Below, piece after piece: positions 32,590 to 43,215 of a DNA stretch of 64,000 nucleotides. Numbering within the stretch: the first letter of the stretch is position 1; each line of letters begins with the position of its first letter. The notes under the pieces are model-generated. The model ran no database searches. It was not told the DNA's origin and worked only from the letters and a program-made list of their open reading frames with translations. Source of the DNA: Nephrocerus scutellatus (taxonomy: Eukaryota; Arthropoda; Insecta; Diptera; Pipunculidae); contig OX352761.1 in assembly GCA_947095585.1 (NCBI GenBank), forward strand, positions 84,187,919 through 84,251,918, in the 5' to 3' direction. The translations under genes and the position numbers were made by a program.

Positions 32590-33085
32590 GTCAGTCTATG
32601 AGTATTGCATTTGAGATCACTTACTTTTTTATAAATGTTCCTAAATAAGTGCATTTAGGTTGTAATGCTTCAACGCTTATGGGAAGTTTTGTCCTCAGAG
32701 TCCTACTCATTAAAATATCAGATGGAGAATAACCTAAACTCGTAAGAGGTGTAGTTCTATATTCTAAGAGGGCGGTGCTAATATAATATCCTGTTCCTCT
32801 GCCTTTCTTAGAAAACGGTTGATTATCTGAAACTACAATTTCTGGAATCCCATGTGTGGTAAAAACAGTTCTAAGTGCACTGTTTCCAGTTTTATTTGAC
32901 AAGGGTTTAATTTTCAACAATTTGGATAAATAATCTACTATAATCAGGTAATTTTTACCACCAAAGTCTAGTAAATCACAAGCAATTTTTTAAAATTGAT
33001 ACGTAGGTATTGGATGTGGGATCAAATTATGATGACGATTATTTGGTCTGAATTTCTCACATATTCGGCATTTGAGAATTAAATT
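32590..33085 (-). pseudogene. Gypsy integrase fragment (opposite strand)
   Basis: The minus frame from 33085 reads CRICEKFRPNN, a linker, YLIIVDYLSKLLKIKPLSNK, TTHGIPEIVVSDNQPF, then after an internal deletion ALLEYRTTPLTSLGYSPSDI and LPISVEALQPK. These are integrase core blocks with two catalytic Asp (VDY, SDNQ). The Glu region and part of the core are missing. It lies head-to-head against Gypsy-C gag, so either two insertions or an inversion is involved. Confidence 0.75.
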
Positions 33086-33117
33086 GTGTTACCACAGGAT
33101 CTTATACCTTTCCCTTT

Positions 33118-33920
33118 TCAGAAGATCCATTCAGAACTCTTAATGAATCGGAGTATATCTCGCACTTTGCCGTTTTCGAGATCTGATAGGTTATTCATTA
33201 TCCGCTTACCAAAGTATTTGTGCCTTCTTTGCATTAGTGCCGGCCATGAGCAAAGAAGACGCTCTATGGTCTCTTCCTCCTCCTCGTCCATGCAACCTCT
33301 GCAGAAGTCATTATATTCGACACTCATCCTTCTCGCGTATTTCCCAAGAAGGCAGTGTCCTGTCATTATCCCTGCAACCGTTCTTAGTTCACGTCTTTGT
33401 AGCGAAATAAGCGCAGTTGAGCGCTTCAAGTCCAGCTTCGGCCAGACCTGTCTTGAAATATTGCAAGTGTCGGTGTTTTCCCAACTTACATTTGTTATTG
33501 TTTCTGCCTCTTTCCGAAGCTTAAATTTCAGTGTCGCGATAGGACTCCCCACCTCCGCCCTTTCCGGTAGCAGCTGGAGAGTCGTACCACGTCTAGCTAA
33601 CTCGTCCGCCCTTCAGTTCCCCTCGACATCCGTGTGGCCCGGGACCCATATGACCCTTATATTGAACTGCTCACTCATCTCGTTAAGAGAGGAGTGACTG
33701 CTCAACGCCACCTTAGAAATCAGTGAGACCGCCTCCAACGATTTTATGGCCGCCTGACTGTCCACATAAATATTAATCTTCTTTGAGGATAATACATTAT
33801 GCTTCAGCCAACTCATTACCTCTTCAATCGCTATCACCTCAGCCTGGTATACGCTGCAGCGATCAGGTAGACGGACAGAGATGCTTACTTTCAGCTTGTC
33901 ACAGAATACTCCTGCTCCTA
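33118..33920 (-). pseudogene. LOA-like ORF2: RNase H and C-terminal finger (B')
   Basis: About 33920-33610 gives RNase H remnants (INIYVDSQAAIKSLEAVSLI, VIWVPGHTDVEGN with the expected Asp residues). 33430-33118 gives the C-terminal domain ELRTVAGIMTGHCLLGKYAR, DFCRGCMDEEEEETIERLLC and RIMNNLSDLENGKVRDILRF. It ends near the 3' limit of the element. One or two frameshifts separate the parts. Confidence 0.75.
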
Positions 33921-33934
33921 CTTTACCGTCTAGC

Positions 33935-34918
33935 TTAGAGTCTCGTTGTTAGTGTTACGTTGTCGGTTACGGATCCACTCTTCCAGTCTTTTCTGGAGAG
34001 TATTGTTGTCCGAAAACCTCTTTGAAAGCATAGCATTGTTATGTAATCCAGTTTCGTCAGCTCCTGCTTTAGCGATTTAGTTATGGTGGATTGTCCTTTT
34101 TGAAGACTTCTCCACTGATTGACAGCTAACAGTTGCGTAGCCGTAATTGATAGGTTATTCATTATCCGCTTACCAAAGTGTTTGTGCCTTCTGTGCATTA
34201 GTGCCGGCCATGAGCAAAGAAGACGCTCTATGGTCTCTTCCTCCTCCTCGTCCATGCAACCTCTGCAGAAGTCAGTATATTCGACACTCATCCTTCTCGC
34301 GTATTTCCCAAGAAGGCAGTGTCCTGTCATTATCCCTGCAACCGTTCTTAGTTCATGGTTTGGTAGAGTCAGTCTCGTTGTTAGTGTTACGTTGTCGGTT
34401 ACGGATCCACTCTTCCAGTCTTCTCTGGAGAGTATTGTTGTCCGAAAACCTTTTTGAAAGCATAGCATTGTTATGTATTCCAGTTTCGTCAGCTCCTGCT
34501 TTAGCGATTTAGTTATGGTGGAGTGTCCTTTTTGAAGACTTCTCCACTGATTGACAGCTAACAGTCGCGTAGCCGTAATTGCCGCTTTCTGTTTGCCAAA
34601 TATATCTAGTGGGATCAGGTGGAGCATAACCTCTAGAGCGCGAGTAGGTTTAGATCTCAGCGCCCCGCTTATAAGCATGCATTCCGCTCTTTGTACCTTC
34701 CTCAATATACTTATATACGTGGTTTTTTCCATAGCTGGCCACCATACGCTTACCCCATACAGTAGTATTGGTCTCACTACCGACGTGTAAAGCCAGGGTA
34801 CCAGCTTTCGTTTCAAACCCCATTTTTTATCAATGGCATTCTTGCACGAGTATAAAGCAATATTAGCTTTATGAACTCTTTCTATTACATTAGGTTTCCA
34901 GCTCAGTTTCCTGTCCAA
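33935..34918 (-). pseudogene. Chimeric 327-codon ORF from duplicated ORF2 domains
   Basis: One open frame contains the thumb segment A (LYSCKNAIDKKWGLKRKLVP, then RLLAVNQWRSLQKGHSTITK ... VTLTTRL), then the C-terminal domain B (ELRTVAGIMTGHCLLGKYAR ... RIMNNLS), then thumb copy A' (ITATQLLAVNQWRSLQKGQS). A (34372-34581) and A' (33937-34149) are close copies, as are B (34150-34362) and B' (33185-33400). The true order should be A, RNase H, B. The frame is open across both junctions, which is unusual for decay. Confidence 0.75.
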
Positions 34919-34968
34919 GATTGTCCCCAGAAATCTGGCTTTATCAGAACAAACTAAGGGGGTACCAT

Positions 34969-36303
34969 TTAGTGTTGTAGGATCAACGGTTGAAATTTTA
35001 TATTTCCTGGTGAAAAGGACAAGCTCTGTCTTATTCGGGTTGACGCCCAGACCGCTTTTATTTGCCCATTCTTTTGCGATTTTGTAACCTCCTTAATCGT
35101 TCTGAGGTATTTTCCTGAGACAGCTAACGCTACATCATCAGCATACGCTACCACTTTTATCCCCTCTCCTTCCAGTTTCAACAGTAATTCGTTGATTACT
35201 ATATTCCAGAGTAAAGGGGATAATACACCTCCTTGCGGTGTTCCTCTAACTGCCTGCCTTTTTAAGATGGAATCACCCAGCTCCGCACTAATAATCCTGC
35301 CTAGAAGCATATGATTGATTAGTTTTCTTGTAGGGTAGTCCACATCTAGGTCTGACAGTCCTTTACAGATTACCTCTGTTTTAACGTTGTTGAACGCACC
35401 CTCGATATCCAAGAATGCTACTAGTGTATACTCCTGGGAGTATATTGATTTCTCAATTATGCTTACATAGGTGTGTAAGGCTGTGTCTACAGACTTCCCC
35501 TTGCAGTAAGCATGTTGGGATTTTGCCCAACTGCTAGGTTTCACCTTAGCCCTTATATCAACATCTATCAGTCTTTCCAGGGTTTTTCAAGGGAAGTTAT
35601 AGGTCTCAGGTCTTTTGGGTAGCCGTGCGAGCTTTTACCCGCCTTCGGTATAAAAACTACCTTGACTTCCTTCCAAGCCCTAGGAATGTACGTCAGCATT
35701 ATACACCCTGTGAAAATCGCCTCTAACCATGGGAGTATCCACTCCGAGTTATTCTGAATTTCCGCAGGGATTATCCCATCTGCGCCAACCGATTTTAATG
35801 GTTTGAAACCGCTTATCGCCCACTGGATTCACGTTTTGCTCGCGATCTCTTTCGTTTGAACCGATTGAGATGTTGCCTACTCATTTCTGATTCACACACC
35901 CGAGCTGAGTCCGGAAAGTGAGTAGTTCCAACGATTCCTCAATCGAGATCGTCCATGAACCATCCGGATTTATTAAATAACTTGGAGTGGTTTTTGTCAT
36001 AGAGAGAATCTTTCGTAGACGAGAGGTATCCGAGGCCCCTTCCATCTTATCACAGAAGAGCCTCCAAGACTTCCTCTGCGCCTTTCTCAATTCCCTCTTA
36101 TAATTTCTGAGATGTTCCTTGTAGGATTCCCAGTCCAGAGCCAGTCCCTTTCTTATGGCCTTATTGAATGCTTTCCTGCTTGCCTTCTGATAGGTCCCTA
36201 ACTCCTCGGACCACCAAGTTGGCTTTTGTTTGCCCCTTGGTTTTATCACAGGGTAGGCAGCATCGAAGGAGCGATTCATGGTACCTGTTACAGTGTCTAC
36301 CAT
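34969..36303 (-). pseudogene. LOA-like ORF2: linker and reverse transcriptase
   Basis: 36303-35881 is the pre-RT linker (KPTWWSEELGTYQKASRKAF, YKEHLRNYKRELRKAQRKSW). About 35880-35545 carries broken RT start motifs. 35544-34969 has AYCKGKSVDTALH, VAFLDIEGAFNNV (catalytic Asp), RGTPQGGVLSPLLWN and VAYADDVAL (catalytic pair). Catalytic residues survive but frameshifts near 35880 and 35090 break the protein. Confidence 0.8.
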
Positions 36304-36317
36304 GGTATCTATCTCCT

Positions 36318-37020
36318 CTATAGTGACTGGTGGCTTGGAGCCACCGGTAATAGTTTCGCTAGCATATCCCTATAGATACCCCAGTTTGACCTTTTCTTAT
36401 TTCTAAAGGACTCACGAAGGGCAGATTTGATATCTAGCTTGAAGATTAAATAGCGATGGTCTGAGAATGAGTGTTCTTTTGCAACCTTCCATTCTCTCAC
36501 CTTATACGCTATAAAGTCTGATACGAGAGTTACATCGAGTACTTCTCGCATATTCTTTATTATAATAGTGGGCTCTTGCCCAATATTACAAATAGCGAGG
36601 TTTGTGTTTAATAAGTATTCAAAAAATGACTCACCTTTCGTTTCGTTTTACGTCGGTGTTGCCCCAAATTGTGTGATGAACGTTTGCATCACATCCTAGG
36701 CTCGCCCCGATTTTCCTTTTCTCTGCATCAGAGATGAGCTCCTCCAGTATTTTTGGTGGAGTCTGCTTTTCCCGGTTCATGTATGCAGAAACCAGCCAGA
36801 TTTTTTTTTATTTCCGATGCTGGCCGCAGTAATGTCACCGTCACTATATTGTGATAAAAGGAATATATTCAGGTTAGTTTTACCATACCCTTTAAGTCCG
36901 AGCCCCCAGATCCTAGCTCCATTTATCCATGGCTCTTGGATTGGGACGAGATATTTTCCCGTTTCTGCTAATCTAAGTAGAAGAGCTGCCGAAGCAGTTT
37001 TGGTATGGTGAAGGTTTATT
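36318..37020 (-). pseudogene. LOA-like ORF2: apurinic-type endonuclease
   Basis: Starts just after ORF1 with INLHHTKTASAALLLRLAET and LVPIQEPWINGARIWGLG (catalytic Glu region). It continues with GCDANVHHTIWGNTD and ends at 36551-36318 with VLDVTLVSDF and HSFSDHRYLIFKLDI (SDH motif). These are the ordered motifs of the endonuclease that nicks target DNA. Frameshifts occur near 36840 and 36640. Confidence 0.75.
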
Positions 37021-37024
37021 TGAA

Positions 37025-38007
37025 TTAGTCCGACAAGTTTTCCCCGTCTGACTCCATGGCAAAAAGGTTGCCCATCCTCGATACCAACGAGGACTCGCTG
37101 GACCGACTATCAGCCTCTAGGGCAAGCTCGATATCAACAGGGCAGTCGGGACCCCCGTGATCGGAATGGTCCGCTCCTTTACCCTTATTGACATCGTCTG
37201 CCTTATAGACCTTGAGAGTTATTGACCTGAAACCGAAGTTAATAACTCCCTTAGTATTTGCAAGAGGAGCCAGGGATTCCTTGTTGATTACCATAGTTGA
37301 TAACCTAAAGTTACCCTTAGCCTCCTCCTGTTTCACAATCTTCCAGTTTGATGCCGGAAGATCTGGATTGCTGGCTGCGATTATCTCTATAACAGCTTTA
37401 GCGTCGGCAGGTTCGGTAGGAAGCCAGCCGCGCGCCCTTGGCCTGTTAGGAATTTCTTCCCTGCTTACGGCCGCAAGCTTTGCTCCTGGCCACACTTCAC
37501 CCACTTCGGCAATCGCTTTTTTATAGAGATCAACCGATCTCTGATCTGAACACGCCGTCAGCCTGCATCTCTGCAGGAAGGGGGAGGTTCCGGATTCTCT
37601 CTCAGTACCTTTAAGAAATTGGAGTTTAGCGCGTTGAACACCGATTTCCATTTTCCCGGCGTGATGCTCCCATCCTCTTGACTATTGCCAATGATGGCTA
37701 GCATGAGCCCGTGCTCTTTGACGATGTCACTAATCGATTTTGTCTTGTGCGTCTTAAGAGCCACCGGTGGAGTCTCCGCTTGCACCTTAGCTTGTTTGCT
37801 GCCAGGGATACCAGCCAACTTTTCTAAGACTTTAAAAGCCGCTCGACGATCCTGGTACCGTTTCTTCGCCGGCGGTATGTTGCGTGACCCATTATCGGCT
37901 TCACTTTTGCTGGTGGTACTGGTCCCTGGCCTATGAGCCTTAGGATCCAATACTACCTTGGTTTTAGCGGCCGGGACCCCACCTTTACGGTTAGAGCCAT
38001 TTGCCAC
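37025..38007 (-). pseudogene. LOA-like ORF1 (nucleic-acid-binding Gag-like protein)
   Basis: 38007-37558 (MANGSNRKGGVPAAKTKVVL, DRRAAFKVLEKLAGIPGSKQ) and the overlapping frame 37651-37025 form one protein with a single frameshift near 37600. The C-terminal half includes RPRARGWLPTEPADAKAVIE and LPASNWKIVKQEEAKGNFRL, which resembles the DUF4780 type domain of insect retroelement ORF1s. ORF1 protein coats element RNA. The stop is adjacent to the ORF2 start. Domain identity is by memory and not checked. Confidence 0.65.
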
Positions 38008-38525
38008 GCTTGTTTCCAGCTTTTGGTGAGTGCTGGTCTCGTTTTGCTTCGGCGTTTAGTGAGTGCCGGTCTCGGTTTTAAGAGAACATTTTTTGGTGTG
38101 CATAATTTTGAATCCCACGAGTGTCGGAGAAAGTGTGGTCGACCCGCGCAGAGATCCGCATACGCAGGTAATGTAGGATACATCTAGAGGTTACCAGGTA
38201 TCTAGATGGTTCCGATAGAGACTGGGCTATTTATGGGCCCCCAGCCTGGTCGATCCTCGGCTCGGGTCTCATTACACCTTGATCCAGCCCATTTGCTGTC
38301 ATTTAGCGTGACCCGCTCCGCACCTGGGTTTTGAAACTCACAACCTCTGTCCGCAACTAAAGGTGAGCCTAGGGGCAACACACTCCAATCACGGTCAGAG
38401 GACCCGGAGGCGACAACAATTGCGAAGCATCTTCAACATACAAATGATCTTTAATGTTTCAATAATATTTGAAATTCATGCGGAACTGAGTTTTTTGATT
38501 TCGGCCACCCATTTTTGATGCTATG

Positions 38526-38780
38526 TACACTCCGCTTCACTTAATTACGACCACCATTTATATTGATTTCAAATGTCAATAACTTCGCCATTTCTGCAAT
38601 TAGAATATTATTTTTACATGCTTTTAAGAGTACATTGATGCTCTTTGAAATAACTGTAAAACATTACAGAACATATTTTGTTCTGTATTCGTAATCTTGA
38701 CTAGAACATGCAATTTAAATGTTTCACTTGATTAAACTTACTTACAATATAAAATATACAAATAATATACAAATAAATTA
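38526..38780 (+). mobile_element. Tc1-like transposon left end
   Basis: Starts TACACTCCGCTTCACTTAAT after TATG and aligns with 48043-48310 (TACGCTCCGCTTCAATTAAT) over about 230 bp in the same orientation. No transposase or right end is attached. Confidence 0.55.
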
Positions 38781-38782
38781 AA

Positions 38783-39212
38783 CTGCTTCGTTGCATATTC
38801 CGCTAAGAAGAAAACAAATTGCAGCGATAACAAAGTATGTGCTCACGATACTCTCGTTACAAAAATGTGAACTTCGCTCAAGTTGCTAACGACAGCCGAA
38901 ATGCAATGCTGGAAAATTGGCAATGTGCGAAATTCATTGTTCTCACGATAGGAAAAAAATGCCATATAGTATTATGCTGCGCTTTTCGTCTGCCTGATAT
39001 GAGCAACCTTGAACGAGAGTTCAAAATTCTGCCCAGCGTTGAACAGAACAGGTTCAACGTATCAATGATAATTGAATTTAATTATTTAATGGATAACTGT
39101 CTTTGATATATACGAGTATATTACATAAGTTGGTTAAACTAAATCATTCGTCAATGTTTATCATGGTTCGGCGTCATAGAGACATCACTTCTGGCCCTCA
39201 GGATTGGAACTG
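38783..39212 (-). repeat. Inverted BEL LTR and 3'-end fragment
   Basis: The reverse complement matches the env stop region, polypurine tract (GAGGGCCAGAAG) and first part of the BEL 3' LTR at 44440-44560 and 45595-45990. It lacks the 1032-bp TIR element found in that LTR. It points away from the BEL body, where a normal 5' LTR would point the same way as the 3' LTR. Confidence 0.75.
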
Positions 39213-39321
39213 GCTTGATAATGTTATTCTTTGGATACACTTGGTTTGAACTAAGTGTATCACACCCCAATCAGATCAAGGTAAGATCTTATCCAAGTAA
39301 AGCAACATGGGTCTAAACATT

Positions 39322-39338
39322 TGGCGACCGTGACAGGA
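39322..39338 (+). promoter_or_regulatory. BEL primer-binding site (tRNA-Arg type)
   Basis: TGGCGACCGTGACAGGA directly follows the LTR end. A TGGCGACCG start is typical of elements primed by arginine tRNA. Confidence 0.65.
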
Positions 39339-39611
39339 CTTCCACGTAATATCCATATCCGTTGTCTCTATTACGTAGGACTTTATACACGTAATATCCA
39401 TATTCGTTGCCTCTATTGTATGGGACAGACGTAACACCATTTTGTTGGGTTTTGAGCATACGACTAGTGCGTGAGCTGAGCCTTAACACAGTTCTTCTAA
39501 GCAAAATTTGGGACAAAAACGACAGCCTGATCAGAGAGAATGGACAATGACTATTTTAAGACCGATTACTATTCATAAATTTTCAGACTAACAGAATCAT
39601 AAAGAGCTGAT

Positions 39612-39758
39612 ATGGAACAAAAATTGATAGAGGCTTCAAGGGAGCCTTACATGCAAAGTGATAATATTCAAGAGGTTGAGGAGTCAGCAAGTGCACAGCC
39701 AATGCTGCAGTCAAATAACCAAATAAATCTAAGGCAAAGATATAATTTGGAATTGTGA
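39612..39758 (+). pseudogene. BEL gag N-terminus (48 codons)
   Basis: ATG at 39612 starts MEQKLIEASREPYMQSDNIQ, an acidic, Gln-rich frame ending QRYNLEL. It lies about 270 bp after the primer-binding site, where gag should start. The capsid part begins at 40817, beyond the inserted satellite-like repeat. I infer that the two belong to one gag; a short intervening frame at about 40465-40570 (MRRNATQQQINHIRKASIAA) may be another piece. Confidence 0.4.
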
Positions 39759-39804
39759 CAAAATCTTTAGACAAACCCATAGATAAAAAACAACAAATAA
39801 AAAT

Positions 39805-40440
39805 AAAAATTTTTCGTGTTAGTTCTCTAATCGGGGTATAAAAAATGTGAAAGTTTGAATAACATAGGGCAAATCACTCAAAATTTTTTACTTATTGTGT
39901 TTCCATAGGAGATAGACATGTGTATAAAATTTGAAGAAAATCGGGAAAATTTTAAAATTTTGTATGGGTCCTTCCGACACCGGGGCCCAATAACTCCAAC
40001 ATTTTTACTAAAAGTGTTATTCATCGGATATATACATACGTATAAAATTTGAAGAAAATCGGGTACTTTTTTATATAATTTGTATTATGACTACACCCCG
40101 ACCCCGGTGCTCAATCACTTCTAACTTTTTATAAAAAGTGTTTCTCAACGGTGATACACATTCGTATAAAATTTAAAGAATATCGGGTAAATTTTGTAAA
40201 ATATTTGTATGGGAGCCTCCCGACCCCGAGGCCCGAGAGGACCCAAATATTGTCAAGTCATGGGACAGAAAATATTGTCATGGGTGATACACATATGTGC
40301 ACAGTATAAATACAATCGGGCTTAAGGAATTGGGTTAAAAATGGAGCATAAGATTCTACCCACCAGCCAGCCAGCCCCAGGGTATGCGAAGTTAATATAG
40401 AGAATTAAAAAATTAAAATTTTTTATGTAAATTCTCCAAT
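39805..40440 (+). repeat. 118-bp satellite-like repeat block, locus 1
   Basis: About three to four degenerate units of roughly 118 bp. Each has ATAAAATTTGAAGAAAATCG, TTTGTATGGG, CCGACCCCGG and CAAAAAGTGTT-like parts. It is bounded by TTAGTTCTCTAATCGGGG and GTTAATATAGAGAATTAAAA. The same block in reverse orientation is at 60405-61125. A further partial unit is at 40600-40790. Confidence 0.8.
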
Positions 40441-40599
40441 AACCAAAAGTATACTGAATTCCACTATAAATGCTGAAAAACAAAAACAAATGCGAAGAAA
40501 TGCAACCCAACAACAAATCAACCACATACGTAAAGCAAGCATCGCTGCTTACAGCTCACACAGAACACAGTCATTATAGTATGATATAAACTGAAGCCG

Positions 40600-40790
40600 C
40601 TATATGGAAATAATTTGTATGGGAGCCCCTCGATCCCCCAGCCCGATCACTTAAATTTTAATAGAAAGTATTTTCATGGGAAATACACATGTGTAAAAAG
40701 TTTGAATAAAATCGGACTTACGAAGTTTGTTAAAATTTGATCACAAGATTCTGCCCACCAGCCAGCCAGCACGGGAATTTTCTAATCATA
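40600..40790 (+). repeat. Partial unit of the 118-bp repeat
   Basis: One degenerate unit (TTTGTATGGGAGCCCCTCGA, CCCGATCACTTAAAT, TGTAAAAAGTTTGAATAAAA) plus the CACCAGCCAGCCAGC end seen at about 40360. It suggests a second insertion or a split of the first. Confidence 0.65.
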
Positions 40791-40816
40791 CTACAATGAA
40801 ATTGCTAAAGGGTTAG

Positions 40817-41479
40817 TTGCCTAAGTTCGATGGTAACTATTTAAAATGGCAGCAGTTCTCTGATTTATATACAGAGATGATTCACAATCAACAAATGTTA
40901 GATGCACAAAAAATATGGTTCCTTAAATCCAGCGCAACGGGAGAGGCTGAAAAATTGATTCGACACCTTTCCTTATCAGGAGCTAATTGTAAGGCAGCAT
41001 GGAAAATCCTGAGCGATCGCTATGATAATCCACGTCTATTGATGGCATCATGGTTGGCAAAATTGTTATCCCATCCGAATTCGCAATTTGGGAATGCAAA
41101 ATCAATTCGTAGTCTGCATGACTCAATTCAGGAATCTCTGCTAGGCTTGCAAGGCTCAGGCTTGGATACGCGTAGCTGGGATCCAATATTGCTGCACATT
41201 TTTGTAAAAAAGCTGGATAGGGATACACATACGCTATATGGGCAATCGCTGATCAATAAACGAAAACTTCCTTCATTTACGAAATTTCTCGAGTTCCTGG
41301 AAAATCGTTTCCAATCACTTGAGGCGCTTGGCACTAAGGACAAGCTAGATGAAAATCGATCGCACAAGTTAGGACTCGAAACTTTATCGGCAGGACCATC
41401 TCACCATTTAAATTGTTTAAATAGCAAGGGCAACAAAACAAAGGGATTTACATGGATGATGTCATGTCATGCATGATAG
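40817..41479 (+). pseudogene. gag: BEL gag capsid region (DUF1759-like)
   Basis: The open frame starts at LPKFDGNYLKWQQFSDLYTE (the codon before it is read as Met here, but family members have a longer N-terminus). It continues WFLKSSATGEAEKLIRHLSL, AWKILSDRYDNPRLL and LHIFVKKLDRDTHTLYGQSL, the conserved order of Pao-type Gag. It ends early at 41477 with no zinc knuckles. A stop lies just upstream of the conserved start. Confidence 0.85.
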
Positions 41480-41499
41480 ATCATCAAAACTCGTTTACG

Positions 41500-42960
41500 C
41501 GATTACAACGAGTTTTTGCATATGTCAAAAGATTTATATACAACTGAAAGACTTGTAATATGAACAAACGATTGTCAGGCCCTCCGTCGTCGGTCGAACT
41601 AAACCAGGCCAACAATGTTATAATGAAAGAAGTGCAACATCAAGTGTTTTAGGAAAATCTAAAACAACTATCCGATGAAAAATATATGCAAAATCAAAGC
41701 GTGCTAAGCAGTTTGTCACCATTTGTGGATGAGGAAGGAATACTTCGTGTAGGAGGTCGTCTATGTAGAATCATCTGCATTAAGCTATGATGCGTAGCAC
41801 CCAATCTTGCTCCCATATAACCACGATCTCATAAAATTAATAATAACAGAGATTCACCAGAACAATCTTCATGTCGTTCCACAGGGATTTTTAGTAGCCG
41901 TGAGTCAAAAGTAGTGGCCCATTAAGGAAAAAACACATGCTCGTTTGGTAGTCCAAAAATGTGTTCAATGTGCTGGAGCAAAACTGAAATTAATGACGCA
42001 AGTGATGGGAGATCTACCAGCGACGCAGGTACAACCTGCTTGACCCTTCGTGAACACGGGAGTAGACTTTTTGGACCTGTTTGGGTACACATTAAAATAA
42101 GAGGGAAACAATCGCGGAAGGTCTACGTATTTTGTTTTTTTCACAACAAAGGCAACACATTTTGAGGTAGTTAGCGATCTTACTACTTAAGCATTCAGAG
42201 TTGCAATTAATCGGTTCACAGCAAAAAGAGGTAGTTGTCAAAATCTCTACTGCGACAACGCGAACAATTTCGCTGGAGCGAGAAATCAGTTGGAGTATAT
42301 AGAGCCATAATACATTCATCAGCATCAAAAGAAAAAATTGCACCTTTCTGCACGGAGAGGAGTATCCAATTCCATTTTATACCACCGCGAGCACCACACT
42401 TCGGGGTATGGGAAGCCGCTGTTGAATCAGCTAAGCACTTTCTAAAACGCAAGAAGAGCTCGATACACTGATGATAGAGATAGAAGCAATTCTAGATTCA
42501 AGACCACTACCGTCTCTCTCTTCAGATCTCAAAGATCTCTCTGCGCTGACTCCGGGACATTTCCTGATTATTGGAGAATCCTTAACGTCCACAATCGTTG
42601 CTTTCTCAGCAAAGTTAAACAGCAGCCTTAATTATCAAAGGAGAACAATCGCCGCGATAAAGTTTTTGGCAGCGCTGGACACACGAATATCTCTGTGAGC
42701 TCTGTGAGTATCGAAATAAATGGCGAAGCAAGCAAGATAACGCTACTCCTGGGATGTTAGTTGTTATAAAAGACGAGAACTTACCGCCAATGCAGTGGCC
42801 AGCTAGGAAGAATTGAGAAATGCATTAGAGGAAATGACATTTAGTTCGAGTTGTAGAAGTTAAGACTACCAGTTGTCTGCACAAAATACCAATACATAAC
42901 CTAGCACCCTTACCAGTTGACAGTGAATCAACGTTTATTCAAGATAAAAACAAATCGACA
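41500..42960 (+). pseudogene. BEL integrase remnant
   Basis: Fragments in shifting frames give SLSPFVDEEGILRVGGRL, the H2C2 zinc region (near CVQCAGAKLK at about 41955), MGDLPATQVQP, GVDFLDLF, TKATHFEVVSDL and DNANNFAGARNQLEYIE. After [14 protein letters not shown] (42410) come [20 protein letters not shown] and [10 protein letters not shown], the typical C-terminal integrase blocks of BEL/Pao. Catalytic Asp positions are present but numerous stops make it non-functional. Confidence 0.8.
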
Positions 42961-43019
42961 TCGACGACATATCCTACGGAAGAAATACATAGGAAATGTA
43001 TCAAATATAATTCAGAGAA

Positions 43020-43215
43020 TCCTTCTTAAGCCGCACGATAGTTATGTGGAATGATTTGCCTGATTCTGTGTTTTCGCATTTTTATGATCTGCAGTCGTTT
43101 AAGACACGCCTGAATAGACATCTCATCTTTTCCTCTCCCTAATTTCCTAACGCCCACGCTGTGCTAAGCATTATAAGGGTGCAAATCCCTTTAGCGTGTG
43201 TACATTATATATAAA
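43020..43215 (+). mobile_element. 5'-truncated non-LTR 3' end inserted in BEL
   Basis: Encodes IVMWNDLPDSVFSHFYDLQS and FKTRLNRHLIFSSP then a stop, followed by the conserved 3' terminus (CCCACGCTGTGCTAAGC ... CCTTTAGCGTG) and a TATATATAAAAA tail. Same family as 1815-2215 and 59690-60085. Confidence 0.75.

Larger units (their letters stand above)
33090..38450 (-). mobile_element. Long, rearranged I/LOA/R1-group non-LTR retrotransposon
   Basis: The order on the minus strand is: GC-rich 5' UTR (38450 to about 38010), ORF1 (38007-37025), ORF2 endonuclease (37020-36318), linker and RT (36303-34969), thumb and C-terminal domains in a shuffled order (34918-33935), RNase H (33920-33610) and the terminal zinc-finger domain (33552-33118). 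This is nearly full length. Frameshifts and an internal duplication make it inactive. Part of its 5' UTR recurs at 49257-49432. Confidence 0.8.

Noticed and set aside
33086..34790. Plus-strand frames of 79-203 codons over the LOA-like element
   Set aside because: Antisense shadows of the minus-strand ORF2 duplications.
42235..42471. Intact BEL integrase gene
   Set aside because: The frame is only a short open piece; stops and frame changes occur on both sides.
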